A DNA stretch of 44,618 nt, from positions 1-44,618 of the forward strand of contig QHBY01000231.1 of NCBI GenBank assembly GCA_003244245.1. Reading direction: 5' to 3'. The DNA is from Pseudonocardiales bacterium. GTDB taxonomy: Bacteria; Actinomycetota; Actinomycetes; Mycobacteriales; Pseudonocardiaceae. The notes beneath the pieces were generated by a model. It was not told the origin of the DNA, ran no database searches, and saw only the letters and a list, made by a program, of their open reading frames with translations. How positions within the stretch are numbered: position 1 is the stretch's first letter; every line of letters begins with the position of its first letter. Positions 32,842 to 41,630 of this stretch are shown one piece after another. The position numbers were made by a program, and so were the translations under genes.

Positions 32842-33420
32842 GTGGCCACCCACCGAATGTTCGACCATGCCCGGGCCGAGGCGGCGGTGCGTGAACTACT
32901 GATCGCCTGTGGTGAGGACCCGGACCGGGAGGGGTTGCGCGAGACCCCGGCTCGGGTCGCGCGGGCCTACCAGGAGATGTTCGCAGGCCTGTTCGTCGAC
33001 CCCGACACGGTGCTGGAGCGGACCTTCGACGAAGGGCACGACGAGCTCGTGCTGGTCAAGGACATCCCGATGTACAGCCATTGCGAGCACCATCTGGTGC
33101 CCTTTCACGGCATGGCACACGTCGGCTACATCCCGAACACGGCCGGCCGGGTCACCGGGCTGTCCAAGCTCGCCCGGTTGGTCGACCTCTATGCGAGGCG
33201 CCCTCAGGTGCAGGAGCGGCTCACCTCGCAGATCGCCGACGCGCTGGTGCGCCGGCTGCAACCGCGGGGGGCGATCGTGGTGATCGAGGCTCAGCATTTG
33301 TGCATGGCGATGCGCGGCGTCCGCAAGCCCGGCTCGACCACCACGACGTCGGCTGTCCGGGGGCTGTTCAAGACCAGCGCCTCGTCCCGCGCCGAGGCGC
33401 TGGCTCTGATTCGGAGGTGA
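32842..33420 (+). CDS. folE: GTP cyclohydrolase I
   Basis: The 192-residue enzyme has the zinc ligands and active site: [20 protein letters not shown], then [20 protein letters not shown] with the third ligand Cys, and the N-terminal [20 protein letters not shown]. It opens GTP to 7,8-dihydroneopterin triphosphate, the first committed folate step. The start is GTG 32842, 11 nt after the ftsH stop. It heads folE-folP-folB-folK. Confidence 0.97.
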   Translation: MATHRMFDHARAEAAVRELLIACGEDPDREGLRETPARVARAYQEMFAGLFVDPDTVLERTFDEGHDELVLVKDIPMYSHCEHHLVPFHGMAHVGYIPNTAGRVTGLSKLARLVDLYARRPQVQERLTSQIADALVRRLQPRGAIVVIEAQHLCMAMRGVRKPGSTTTTSAVRGLFKTSASSRAEALALIRR

Positions 33421-33422
33421 TC

Positions 33423-34292
33423 GTGCACCCGGCGCTGCCCGATCCCGGCCGCTGCGCGGTGATCGGCATTCTCAACGTCACCCCCGACTCCTTCAGCGAC
33501 GGTGGCCGGTACTGCGACCGCGATGACGCGGTGGCGCATGGCCTGGCGCTGCACGCTGCGGGCGCCGATCTGGTCGACGTCGGGGGCGAGTCCACCCGCC
33601 CGGGGGCCCAGCGCGTCGATGCACCCACTGAGATCGCCCGGGTGGTACCTGTGCTGCGGGAGCTGGCCGCCAGTGGCGTGCCCTGCAGCGTGGACACCAC
33701 CCGAGCGGCGGTAGCTGAGGCTGCCCTGGAAGCGGGCGCGATCATGGTCAATGACGTCTCAGGGGGCCTGGCTGATCCGGCGATGGCGCCGGAGATGGCC
33801 CGCTGCCGGGTGCCGTGGATTCTCATGCACTGGCGCGGGCACAGCGACCGGATGGACGAGCTGGCCAGCTATTCCGACGTGGTCGCCGAGGTACGCGCCG
33901 AGTTGGTGGCCCGGGTGGACGCCGCGGTGATCGCCGGGGTCGACCCCGGCGCGCTGGTGCTGGATCCCGGGCTCGGCTTCGCCAAGACAGCGGCGCACAA
34001 CTGGGCGCTGCTGGGCCACCTCGAGGCGCTGACCGAGCTGGGGTTCCCGGTCCTTGTCGGGTCCTCCCGCAAACGATTTCTGGGCACCCTGCTGGCCGGG
34101 GGGACCGGTGCCGCACGTCGCTGCGACGGCCGGGACACCGCCACCGCAGCGGTGTCCGCGCTGGCCGCGGCAGCCGGCGCCTGGGGGGTACGGGTGCACG
34201 ACGCCGCAGCGTCTCGCGACGCCGTCGCTGTCGCCGCGGCCTGGCGACTCGGCGCCGCCGCGACCGTCGCACCGGGTGCGGGACCGCAATGA
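33423..34292 (+). CDS. folP: Dihydropteroate synthase
   Basis: The 289-residue TIM barrel has VIGILNVTPDSFSDGGRY, DLVDVGGESTRPGA, MVNDVSGG and FPVLVGSSRKRFLG, the pterin- and pABA-binding loops. It joins pABA to the dihydropterin pyrophosphate and is the sulfonamide target. GTG 33423 with GGAGG 5 nt upstream is preferred; GTG 33417, overlapping the folE stop, is an in-frame alternative. The track ORF extends upstream through folE in another frame. It overlaps folB by ATGA. Confidence 0.96.
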   Translation: MHPALPDPGRCAVIGILNVTPDSFSDGGRYCDRDDAVAHGLALHAAGADLVDVGGESTRPGAQRVDAPTEIARVVPVLRELAASGVPCSVDTTRAAVAEAALEAGAIMVNDVSGGLADPAMAPEMARCRVPWILMHWRGHSDRMDELASYSDVVAEVRAELVARVDAAVIAGVDPGALVLDPGLGFAKTAAHNWALLGHLEALTELGFPVLVGSSRKRFLGTLLAGGTGAARRCDGRDTATAAVSALAAAAGAWGVRVHDAAASRDAVAVAAAWRLGAAATVAPGAGPQ

Positions 34293-34693
34293 GCCCCAAA
34301 GGAAGCCGGCGAATCAGCGGTGACCGGATCACCCTGACCGGGTTGCGGATGCATGGCCACCACGGGGTGCACGAGCACGAGCGAGCGCACGGGCAGGAGT
34401 TCGTCGTCGACGCGACGATCTGGCTCGATCTCGGACCCGCCGCGGCCACTGATCGGCTGTCCGCGACGCTGGACTACGGCGCGCTGGCCCAGAGGGCCGC
34501 CCGAATCGTCAGTGGGCAGCCCTGCAACCTGATCGAGACGGTGGCCGCGCGAATCGCCACCGACCTGCTCACCGACCAGCGCGTCGAGGCCGTAGAAGTC
34601 ACCGTCCACAAACCCCAAGCCCCCATCCCCCTCCCCTTCGCGGACATCTCCGTAACCACTCACCTCTCCCGCGCCCCACGCCAAGGGCGTTGA
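34289..34693 (+). CDS. folB: Dihydroneopterin aldolase
   Basis: The 134-residue enzyme reads LTGLRMHGHHGVHEHERAHG with the conserved G-H/Y-HGV loop, FVVDATIWLDLGPAAATDRL and LDYGALAQRAARIV. IETVAARIATDLLTD and VTVHKPQAP follow, all DHNA motifs. It cleaves dihydroneopterin to 6-hydroxymethyl-dihydropterin and glycolaldehyde. ATG 34289 overlaps the folP stop (ATGA). An inverted repeat begins 1 nt after the stop. Confidence 0.95.
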   Translation: MSPKGSRRISGDRITLTGLRMHGHHGVHEHERAHGQEFVVDATIWLDLGPAAATDRLSATLDYGALAQRAARIVSGQPCNLIETVAARIATDLLTDQRVEAVEVTVHKPQAPIPLPFADISVTTHLSRAPRQGR

Positions 34694-34694
34694 A

Positions 34695-34742
34695 GGATGC
34701 AGAACGCGCTGATTCGAGGCCGTTTTGGCGCGTTCTGCATCC
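34695..34742. repeat. Inverted repeat between folB and folK
   Basis: GGATGCAGAACGCGC (34695-34709) and GCGCGTTCTGCATCC (34728-34742) are perfect 15-bp arms around an 18-nt loop. A further partial copy CCAGAACGCG follows. It is placed between two genes of one operon, so complete termination there would be unexpected. It looks like a small dispersed palindrome or a processing site. Confidence 0.85.
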
Positions 34743-34767
34743 AGAACGCGGTCGAGGGCAGCGTGCG

Positions 34768-35262
34768 GTGAGTGCGGGGGTGTTGTCGATCGGATCTAAC
34801 GTGGGGGATCGGTTGGGGTACTTGCGCGGGTGTGTTGAGAGTTTGGGTGGTTGGGTACTCGGGTTGTCACCGGTGTACGCCACTGAGCCGTGGGGGGGCG
34901 TGGCGCAGGATGAGTTCCTCAACGCCATCTTGCTGGTCGAGGACCCGACCGCCAGCGTGCCGGAGTGGCTACGCCGCGGGCAGGCTTGTGAGACCGCCGC
35001 ACAGCGCACCCGCGGAGTCCGGTGGGGACCGCGGACCCTGGACGTCGATGTGATCGACGTGGAGCAGACTCGGCGGGATGATCCCCAACTGACCCTGCCG
35101 CACCCCAGGGCGCACCAGCGGGCCTTCGTGCTGGTGCCCTGGCTCGATGTCGCACCCCATGCGGTGCTCGCCTGCCATGGCACGGTGGCCGACCTGGTTG
35201 CCGCGTTGCCGGCCGCCGAGCGGCGTAGCGTGCAGCGCCGCGACGACCTGGTGCTGCGCTGA
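34768..35262 (+). CDS. folK: 2-amino-4-hydroxy-6-hydroxymethyldihydropteridine pyrophosphokinase
   Basis: The 164-residue enzyme has VLSIGSNVGDRLGYLRGCVE, SPVYATEPWGGVAQDEFLNA, RWGPRTLDVDVI (metal-binding Asp pair) and LPHPRAHQRAFVLVPWLDVA, the HPPK signature. It transfers pyrophosphate from ATP to hydroxymethyl-dihydropterin for FolP. The start is GTG 34768 with GAGGG upstream; the track ORF begins inside the inverted repeat. Confidence 0.95.
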   Translation: MSAGVLSIGSNVGDRLGYLRGCVESLGGWVLGLSPVYATEPWGGVAQDEFLNAILLVEDPTASVPEWLRRGQACETAAQRTRGVRWGPRTLDVDVIDVEQTRRDDPQLTLPHPRAHQRAFVLVPWLDVAPHAVLACHGTVADLVAALPAAERRSVQRRDDLVLR

Positions 35263-35274
35263 CTGTGAAGGGGG

Positions 35275-35745
35275 GTGCGGGTGACCTTCACCCGGGCCCG
35301 TGATCTGGTCGCCGCCGGCGTGATCGCGGCGGTGTTGGTGAACCTGCTGCTGCAGCTGTCCTATGGCGACGTGCCCACGTTGCCGCAGCCGGCCGGAACC
35401 ACGCTGCTCGTCTTTGCGATCGCCGAGGTGGTGCTGGGCAATACGCTGCGGGCGCGGATCCGCCGGCGTCCCGGAGCCCGGCCGGTGCAGGTGCTCACCG
35501 CGGCGAAGGCCCTCGTGCTGGCCAAGGCGTCCTCGCTGGCCGGCGCCCTCACGGCGGGAGCCTGGCTCGGAGTTCTCGGCTACGTGCTGCCACAGCGGTC
35601 GCTCCTGCAATCCGCCGCCTCGGACACCGTCGCCGCTTCGATCGGGGTGGTCTGCGCGGGGGCTCTGGTGGGGGCTGCGCTGTGGCTGGAGTACTGCTGC
35701 CGGACCCCGCAGGGCCCCGACGATCCGGAACCGGAGGACGACTGA
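35275..35745 (+). CDS. DUF3180 family membrane protein
   Basis: The 156-residue protein has four hydrophobic helices: LVAAGVIAAVLVNLLLQLSY, LLVFAIAEVVLGNTLRARIR, ALVLAKASSLAGALTAGAWL and SIGVVCAGALVGAALWLEYC, with an acidic C-terminus. This is the DUF3180 pattern. The family is actinobacterial, always near folK, and its role is unknown. The GTG start has GAAGGGG upstream, 12 nt after folK. Confidence 0.88.
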   Translation: MRVTFTRARDLVAAGVIAAVLVNLLLQLSYGDVPTLPQPAGTTLLVFAIAEVVLGNTLRARIRRRPGARPVQVLTAAKALVLAKASSLAGALTAGAWLGVLGYVLPQRSLLQSAASDTVAASIGVVCAGALVGAALWLEYCCRTPQGPDDPEPEDD

Positions 35746-35835
35746 TCCGCCCGCGTCTCCCTGTTATCGCACGATAGCTGCCTGTCACCGCCTGAGGGTC
35801 TACAGCTGCCCCGGTGAGCCGGTACGGTATCCGCC

Positions 35836-36567
35836 ATGTCTGGGACCGCCGAGCCTGCGTCGCTGCCTGGCAGCGCTCGGGTCCTGATGATGAGCACGGT
35901 GGTCATGGCCGCGTCGGCCGCGGCCGTGCTAGCCCTGGGCACTCAGGATGCCCGCCTGCTGAGGCTGGGCGTTGTAGCGGCGCTGTGGGCGGCGCTGCTC
36001 GCAGCCTTCACCACGGCGCGGGCGCGGCGCGAGGTCAGCTCGCGAGCCGAGCACGCCGATCAGTTGCGGGCGGTCTACCAGCTCGAGCTCCAACGCGAGG
36101 TGGTTGCCCGGCGAGAACACGCGCTGGCCGTCGAGCGCGCGCTTCGCGAGCAGGCACAGCTATCGCAGCAGCGTGAGATCGGGCAGTTGCGGGCCGAGCT
36201 TGCGGCCATCGGAGGAAATCTGGCGCAGCTGGCGGCAGCGGCCACCACGTCGACGCCGGCGATCGCTTCGGTGGCTACCCCCGCCGCTATGCCCACCGCT
36301 CGGGGTGGCGCTACCTCCAGGGACAGCCTGGCTGGCCCCGGGTTCCCCGGTCCCGTCCGCCCAGAAGCGCCGAACTCCTATGGTCAGGGCCGCCACGGTG
36401 TTCCAAGCTGGGAACGGTCCGGACCGAACAACAACGGCTCATCCAACAACGGCGGCGGCGCGGCGCAAGCGCAACGGACAGTGCAGGATCTGCTGGCCGC
36501 CCACGGGCCGGCTTCGACCCCCCGGCGCGGGCGCACTCACAAGGACGGCACGGCTGCATCAGCCTGA
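35836..36567 (+). CDS. DUF6779-like membrane protein with coiled coil
   Basis: The 243-residue protein has two close membrane helices (VLMMSTVVMAASAAAVLALG and LLRLGVVAALWAALLAAFTT) followed by a coiled coil of about 70 residues (EHADQLRAVYQLELQREVVA to QLRAELAAIGGNLAQLAA). A low-complexity Pro/Gly/Asn tail ends it. It occupies the position of the DUF6779 gene downstream of DUF3180 in related actinobacteria; the name rests on position and architecture. The function is unknown. A group II intron relic follows 18 nt after its stop. Confidence 0.75.
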   Translation: MSGTAEPASLPGSARVLMMSTVVMAASAAAVLALGTQDARLLRLGVVAALWAALLAAFTTARARREVSSRAEHADQLRAVYQLELQREVVARREHALAVERALREQAQLSQQREIGQLRAELAAIGGNLAQLAAAATTSTPAIASVATPAAMPTARGGATSRDSLAGPGFPGPVRPEAPNSYGQGRHGVPSWERSGPNNNGSSNNGGGAAQAQRTVQDLLAAHGPASTPRRGRTHKDGTAASA

Positions 36568-36959
36568 CCTAGGCTTCGAGGCCATGTTGCGTCCTGGAAG
36601 CTGGACGAAGCCAGCGGGTGGGAGTCCCGCCCGGGTAGTCGTCGGAGAGCCCGGTAGCAGGCCCCGGTTCGTCGTGGAGACGCGGCGGGCTGAGCGGGGC
36701 GTCGAGAGCCTCTTCGGAGGGAGCAAGCACGCGGGCCGTAGCGCTACCAGGCGCGAGTCCGCAGCCTCGTCAAAGTCACAATGGGGGAGCCGAGCCGCTC
36801 ATGTCACGGTGAAGGCCACGTCCGATGGGTTGGCGCTCCGGAGATGCGCCCGTCGGGTCCCTCCGGGGTATGGGGAGCGGCACGTGCGCAGGGTTTCGTC
36901 ACGGAACAGGAGAGACCCGTCTGTGCAGCCTTGTCAGCAAAGACCACCGGTATAAGCCA

Positions 36960-37217
36960 ATGGTGAAATCTGGTGGAGCACAGCGGGAGTCCGACGGGGT
37001 CGTAGTACCGCAGATCGCCGTGAGCAACGCGGCGGGAGGGAAGGGCCCCGACTTCGGTCACGAACGCTTGCTGATCAAGAAGCGCGGTCGCAACCTACGC
37101 GCCGGTCAGGCGGGACGCTGGACCGAATCCTGGTTCCACGACCAGGGACTACACAAACTGCTCGGCACCATCCGATACCCGAAGGCGGCGAAACCATGTC
37201 CAGAAGACCGTCGGTAA
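36960..37217 (+). pseudogene. Collapsed group II intron-encoded protein (RT/maturase)
   Basis: The open frame (tail of the 130-aa track ORF) reads MVKSGGAQRESDGVVVPQIA and NAAGGKGPDFGH, the N-terminal leader of group II intron proteins. It passes in-frame to NLRAGQAGRWTESWFHDQGL and HKLLGTIRYPKAA, which belong to the extreme C-terminus of such proteins. The reverse transcriptase, maturase X and D domains (roughly 350-400 residues) are gone. This is an internal deletion that kept the frame. Confidence 0.8.
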
Positions 37218-37249
37218 GCCGTATGCGGGAAAACCGCACGTACGGATTG
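37216..37249 (+). ncRNA. Group II intron domain V
   Basis: The 34-nt hairpin contains the AGC catalytic triad region (AAGCCGTATGCGG), a GAAA tetraloop and the complementary CCGCACGTACGG strand with the two-nucleotide bulge. This is the most conserved part of the ribozyme. The stem appears intact. Confidence 0.88.
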
Positions 37250-37303
37250 AAAGGGGGATGGGGAAACAGAACCGCCGCGCGGCTCCTGCGCCCCTGACTA
37301 CCA

Positions 37304-38494
37304 ATGACTGGGTTCGGAGCGGCCGGCCAGAGCTCGCCGGGCATTCGTGCTCATTCCGGGCAGGTGCTGCTGGCTTCGCTGGGCATGGTTGTGCTGGCCG
37401 TCCCCTTTCTTGTCGCGCTCGGCCTCATCAGCACCAATGTTGGTGGTCTTGCTGTGCTGGTCGGCGCGATGGCGGCGGTCCTGCCAGTGTTGCCGGTGGT
37501 GGCGGTCTTCTTGTGGGTGGACCGCTGGGAGCCCGAGCCGCCGCGGCTGCTGCTCGCCGCGTTCCTGTGGGGCGCGGGGATCTCGGTGCTCGGCGCGGCA
37601 ACGGTTAACGACTCCGCGACAGCGTTCGGGGAGCAGGTGCTCGGCGCGGGAGGTGGTGACCTCGTCGGGGCGGTGATTTCCGCCCCGGTCGTCGAGGAGG
37701 CCTTCAAGGGCACGTTCCTGGTCGGTCTGCTGTGGATGCGTCGCCGCGAGTTCGACGGCGTGGTGGACGGCATCGTCTACGCGGGGCTGGTCGCCACCGG
37801 CTTCGCGTTCACCGAGAACGTTCTCTACTTCGGTCGCGCGTTCGCCATCGACGGGCTGGTCGGCGACGGCGGCGGGGTGGCCATCGTGTTCTTGATGCGC
37901 GGCGTGCTCGCCCCATTCGCGCATCCGGTGTTCACCGCGATGACCGGGATCGCCGTGGGGTTGGCGGTTCGCCGCCGCGACCGGACCCGGTGGGCGCTGC
38001 TGCCCTTCCTCGGGTACTTGGCAGCTGTGGGGCTGCACTCGCTGTGGAACGCATCTGCTGGTTTCGGCTTTCTCCCCACCTTTTACGGGGTAATCATGGT
38101 GCCGCTGTTCGGCGGGTTGGTCGCGCTGGTCCTCTGGCAGCGCCGTCGGGAACAACGGGTGATCTCTGCGGCGTTGCCGGGATTCGCCGGCGCGGGATGG
38201 ATCGCCCCCAGCGAGGTCCCGCTGCTGGCCAGCCAGGCCGGTCGGCGGGGATGGTCTGCCGCGGTGTGCCGCCAAGCGGGCGAAGCCGCCGGCGACGCGG
38301 TGCGCGACTACCAGCATGCCGTCACCGAACTCGCTTTCTCGCAAGACCGGAGGTATCCCGGTGCCGACACCGAGCGGTGGCATCAAGAGGCGTTGGATGC
38401 GCTGCTGGCCGCTCGGCAGCGGGCCCAGCGGGTCCCAAACTACCCGCGAGACTACCCGTTGAGTGAAGCTGCTCACCCGGACCGGCGCGAATAG
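37304..38494 (+). CDS. PrsW family intramembrane metalloprotease
   Basis: The 396-residue membrane protein has the PrsW motifs in order: VVEEAFKGTFLVGLLWMRRR (EExxK), DGIVYAGLVATGFAFTENVL (ENxxY region), HPVFTAMTGIAVGLAVRRRD and LHSLWNASAG (HSxWN). These glutamic-type or metal-dependent proteases cleave anti-sigma factors within the membrane in relatives. About eight helices are visible, with a soluble C-terminal tail. The ATG used begins 2-3 nt after the apparent 3' end of the group II intron, so the native 5' leader (perhaps the first codons) has been displaced by it. Confidence 0.9.
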   Translation: MTGFGAAGQSSPGIRAHSGQVLLASLGMVVLAVPFLVALGLISTNVGGLAVLVGAMAAVLPVLPVVAVFLWVDRWEPEPPRLLLAAFLWGAGISVLGAATVNDSATAFGEQVLGAGGGDLVGAVISAPVVEEAFKGTFLVGLLWMRRREFDGVVDGIVYAGLVATGFAFTENVLYFGRAFAIDGLVGDGGGVAIVFLMRGVLAPFAHPVFTAMTGIAVGLAVRRRDRTRWALLPFLGYLAAVGLHSLWNASAGFGFLPTFYGVIMVPLFGGLVALVLWQRRREQRVISAALPGFAGAGWIAPSEVPLLASQAGRRGWSAAVCRQAGEAAGDAVRDYQHAVTELAFSQDRRYPGADTERWHQEALDALLAARQRAQRVPNYPRDYPLSEAAHPDRRE

Positions 38495-38566
38495 CTCCAG
38501 CGGGGTTAATCTGCGGCAGTCCGGTACCCGCGGCCAGCGCGGGACTGGAACATCTGGAGGACGGCA

Positions 38567-39505
38567 ATGCCGACGATGCCACGGTCGGGTACGCCCGCGC
38601 CCAGCGGCGCGTCGAGCAGAGCAGCCGGCCGTCCGGCCCGACTGGCCGTGGGCGTGGTCTCCGCCGGCCGGGTGGGGTCAGTGCTCGGCGCCGCTGTCTC
38701 CGGTGCCGGGCACGTGGTGGTGGGGGTGAGCGCGGTCTCCCGAGCATCCTTGCGCCGCGCCGCGAAGCTGCTGCCCGATGCGCCGGTGCTGCCTCCCGAC
38801 GACGTCGTGCGGCGGTCCGATCTGGTGCTGATCGCCGTCCCCGACGACGTGCTGCCTGGCCTGGTGTCCGGGCTCGCCACGACCGGGGCGTTTCGGGCCG
38901 GTCAAATCGTCGTGCACACCAGTGGCGCTCGGGGGGTGGACGTCCTGGCGCCGGCGGCCGCGCTCGGGGTGCTCCCGCTCGCGCTGCATCCCGCGATGAC
39001 CTTCACCGGAAGCGCGGAGGACGTCGCGCGGCTGGCGGCGGCCTGCGTCGGCGTCACGGTCGCCGACGAGACCGGCTGGAGCGTCGGCGAGGCGCTGGTG
39101 CTGGAGATGGGCGCCGAGCCGGTGTGCGTCCCGCCGGAGGCCCGACCGCTGTATCACGCGGCGCTGACCCACGGAGCCAACCATCTGGCCACCCTGGTGC
39201 GCGACGCGGTGGAGGCGCTGGAGGGGGCCGGTGTGGTGCCCGCCGAACGGCTGCTGGGCCCGCTGCTGGAGGCCGCGCTGGACAACACGCTGCGCCACGG
39301 CGACCGCGCTTTGACCGGCCCGGTGACCCGCGGCGACCTCGACACAGTACGGCTGCACCTGCGGGTGCTCGCGGACTCCACGCCGCAGCTGCTCGAGTCC
39401 TACCGGGCGCAGGCGATGCGGACAGCCGACCGAGCCGAGGCGGCCGGGCTGCTGGCTCCGGCGGTCGCCATCCAGATCCGGGAAACCCTGCAGGTACGAC
39501 GGTGA
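38567..39505 (+). CDS. Rossmann-like plus DUF2520 domain protein
   Basis: The 312-residue protein has an N-terminal NAD(P)-binding region VGVVSAGRVGSVLGAAVSGA (GxGxxG-like) followed by SDLVLIAVPDDVLPGLVSGL. A DUF2520 C-terminal domain reads HPAMTFTGSAEDVARLAAAC, YHAALTHGANHLATLVRDAV and LTGPVTRGDLDTVRLHLRVL. These belong to the ketopantoate-reductase/pyrroline-5-carboxylate-reductase-like fold. Its coupling (GTGA overlap) to panC makes a pantoate-forming reductase role attractive, but this is inference. Confidence 0.88.
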   Translation: MPTMPRSGTPAPSGASSRAAGRPARLAVGVVSAGRVGSVLGAAVSGAGHVVVGVSAVSRASLRRAAKLLPDAPVLPPDDVVRRSDLVLIAVPDDVLPGLVSGLATTGAFRAGQIVVHTSGARGVDVLAPAAALGVLPLALHPAMTFTGSAEDVARLAAACVGVTVADETGWSVGEALVLEMGAEPVCVPPEARPLYHAALTHGANHLATLVRDAVEALEGAGVVPAERLLGPLLEAALDNTLRHGDRALTGPVTRGDLDTVRLHLRVLADSTPQLLESYRAQAMRTADRAEAAGLLAPAVAIQIRETLQVRR

Positions 39506-40401
39506 CCAGCCGGCTGCGCGGTGAACTGACCGTCCACGAAGATCCCGCTGCGCTGTCCGCGGTGACTCGCTCGCTGCGCTTAGCCGGGCATCCGGTCGTG
39601 CTGGTCCCGACGATGGGAGCGTTGCACGCCGGCCACCGGGCGCTGATTCGAGCCGCCCGGGCCATTCCGAGCGGCCGCACGGTGGTGTCGATCTACCTCA
39701 ACCCCCTGCAGTTCGGCTCCCGCCACGACCTGGACCGCTACCCCCGCAGCTTCGACGCCGACCTCGCGATGTGCCGGGAGGAGGGCGTGGAGCTGGTCTT
39801 CGCGCCCAGCGTGGCAACGATGTCCCCACCCGGCGGGGACACTACCGGGGACACCACCGTGTCACCCGGTGCGCTGGGTGCGCAGCTGGAGGGCGCCAGC
39901 CGAGCGGGTCACTTCGCGGCGGTGCTCACGGTCGTGGCCACGCTGTTCGGGATCGTCGCTCCGGATCGGGCGTTGTTCGGCGAGAAGGACTACCAGCAGC
40001 TGGTGCTCGTGCAGCGGATGGTGGCCGACCTGCAGATGGGTGTGCAGGTCCTCGGAGTGCCCACCGCGCGAGACGCTGACGGGCTCGCGCTATCGTCGCG
40101 CAACATTTACCTGGATGCCGAGGCACGGGGTGCTGCGGTCGCGTTGTCGGCGGCCCTGAGCGCCGGCGCGAAGGCTGGCGGGCAGGGTCATGACGCGGTG
40201 CTCGCAGCAGCCGGTGAGGTATTGGCCAGGCAACCCGCCGTCGCACTGGACTACCTGGCTCTGCGTAACCCCCAGCTCGGGCCGGCCCCGGCACAAGGAC
40301 CGGCCCGGCTGTTGCTGGCCGCTACCGTCGGCACCACCCGGTTGATCGACAACGTCGGCCTGCAGCTGAGTGCCGGCTCGAACGGACGAGGAGCCCCGTG
40401 A
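39502..40401 (+). CDS. panC: Pantothenate synthetase
   Basis: The 299-residue enzyme has [20 protein letters not shown] (HIGH-type), [29 protein letters not shown] and [17 protein letters not shown] (KMSKS-type), all PanC signatures. It ligates pantoate and beta-alanine via pantoyl adenylate. GTG 39502 overlaps the DUF2520 stop by 4 nt; the track ORF extends upstream in non-coding frame. panD overlaps its stop (GTGATG). Confidence 0.96.
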   Translation: MTSRLRGELTVHEDPAALSAVTRSLRLAGHPVVLVPTMGALHAGHRALIRAARAIPSGRTVVSIYLNPLQFGSRHDLDRYPRSFDADLAMCREEGVELVFAPSVATMSPPGGDTTGDTTVSPGALGAQLEGASRAGHFAAVLTVVATLFGIVAPDRALFGEKDYQQLVLVQRMVADLQMGVQVLGVPTARDADGLALSSRNIYLDAEARGAAVALSAALSAGAKAGGQGHDAVLAAAGEVLARQPAVALDYLALRNPQLGPAPAQGPARLLLAATVGTTRLIDNVGLQLSAGSNGRGAP

Positions 40402-40784
40402 TGTTCCGGACGATGCTGAAGTCCAAGATCCACCGGGCCACCGTCACCCAGTCGGATCTGCATTACGTGGGGTCGGTGACCGTCGACGAGGACCTCATGG
40501 ACGCCGCTGACCTGCTCCCCGGCGAGCGGGTGGCCATCGTGGACGTGACCAACGGCGCCCGGCTGGAGACCTATGTCATCCCCGGTGCGCGGGGCAGCGG
40601 GGTGGTCGGGATCAACGGTGCCGCCGCGCACCTGGTCGCGCCCGGCGACCTGGTGATCCTTATCGCCTACGCCACGATGGACGAGGCCGAGTCCCGGCAC
40701 TACCTGCCCCGGGTGGTCTTCGTCGACGACGGCAATCGAATCGTGCACGAGGGCAGCAATCCGGCGCACGCCCCGTGCGCCTGA
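40398..40784 (+). CDS. panD: Aspartate 1-decarboxylase proenzyme
   Basis: The 128-residue proenzyme reads [20 protein letters not shown] followed by [15 protein letters not shown]. The Gly-Ser bond is the self-cleavage site that makes the pyruvoyl group. [20 protein letters not shown] and [16 protein letters not shown] are also conserved. It makes beta-alanine for PanC. GTG 40398 or ATG 40401 starts within the panC stop. Confidence 0.97.
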   Translation: MMFRTMLKSKIHRATVTQSDLHYVGSVTVDEDLMDAADLLPGERVAIVDVTNGARLETYVIPGARGSGVVGINGAAAHLVAPGDLVILIAYATMDEAESRHYLPRVVFVDDGNRIVHEGSNPAHAPCA

Positions 40785-40797
40785 CGGGGACGACCGA

Positions 40798-41595
40798 GTG
40801 CTGCTCACCGTAGACATCGGCAACACCAACATCGTCCTGGGCTTGTTCGCCGTCAATCGGGGGGCCGATGGCGAGGACGCCGCGCTGCTGCACGACTGGC
40901 GGATGCACACCGACGCCAGGATGACCGCCGACGAGATGGCGCTGACCGTCCGCGGACTGCTCGGTAGCTACTCCAGCAAGATCACTGGCATCGCCGCCCT
41001 GTCCACCGTGCCTGCGCTGCTGCGTGAGCTGAAAGTGATGGTGGACCAGTACTGGCCGCAGCTGCCGCGGGTGATCGTCGAGCCCGGGGTACGCACCGGC
41101 GTGCCGTTGCATTACGACAACCCCCGCGAGCTGGGTGCCGACCGGATCGTCAACACGCTGGCTGCCTATACCCTCTATGGCGGCCCGGCGATCGTGGTGG
41201 ACTTCGGCACCTCCACCAACTTCGACGTGATCAGCGAGCGGGGCGAGTTCCTCGGCGGCGCGCTGGCTCCAGGCATCGAGATCTCCATCGATGCGCTCGC
41301 CAGCCGGGCGGCGCAGCTGCTGAAGGTTCAGCTCGTCCGACCACGATCGGTGATCGGCAAGAGCACCGTGGAAGCCTTGCAGTCCGGGTTGCTGTTCGGT
41401 TTCGCTGGGCAAGTGGACGGGTTGGTGCAGCGAATCGCCGCGGAGCTGGCCCCCGGAGCCGAGGCCAGCGTGGTGGTGGTCGCCACCGGCGGGCTGGCCC
41501 CGCTGCTGATCGCCGAGTCCCAGACCATCACCCATCACGCCCCGCACCTCACCCTGCGGGGATTGCGAATGGTCTTCGAACGCAACATCAGCTGA
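40798..41595 (+). CDS. coaX: Type III pantothenate kinase
   Basis: The 265-residue kinase begins MLLTVDIGNTNIVLGLF (phosphate loop with catalytic Asp). It contains YDNPRELGADRIVNTLAAYT, IVVDFGTSTNFDVISERGEF and LGGALAPGIEISIDALASRA, all CoaX motifs. It phosphorylates pantothenate, the first CoA step after PanC/PanD, which lie directly upstream. The start is GTG 40798. Confidence 0.96.
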   Translation: MLLTVDIGNTNIVLGLFAVNRGADGEDAALLHDWRMHTDARMTADEMALTVRGLLGSYSSKITGIAALSTVPALLRELKVMVDQYWPQLPRVIVEPGVRTGVPLHYDNPRELGADRIVNTLAAYTLYGGPAIVVDFGTSTNFDVISERGEFLGGALAPGIEISIDALASRAAQLLKVQLVRPRSVIGKSTVEALQSGLLFGFAGQVDGLVQRIAAELAPGAEASVVVVATGGLAPLLIAESQTITHHAPHLTLRGLRMVFERNIS

Positions 41596-41630
41596 CCTCC
41601 ATCCGCCCGTCACAGCGAGACAACAGCCAT

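Larger units (their letters stand above)
36586..37301 (+). mobile_element. Group II intron, deletion derivative
   Basis: About 716 nt between the DUF6779 gene and prsW carry bacterial group II intron features. At the 5' end is a GTTGCG-like boundary and the structured domain I start (AAGCTGGACGAAGCCAGCGG, GTGGGAGTCCCGCCCGGG). There is a remnant of the intron-encoded protein, a textbook domain V, and a domain VI ending CCCCTGACTAC. The intron-encoded protein lacks its reverse transcriptase, so it cannot move alone; splicing in cis or trans is open. The exact ends are inferred (a few nt of uncertainty). Confidence 0.85.

Noticed and set aside
37298-38476. 392-aa ORF antisense to prsW
   Set aside because: Shadow of prsW; no signatures.
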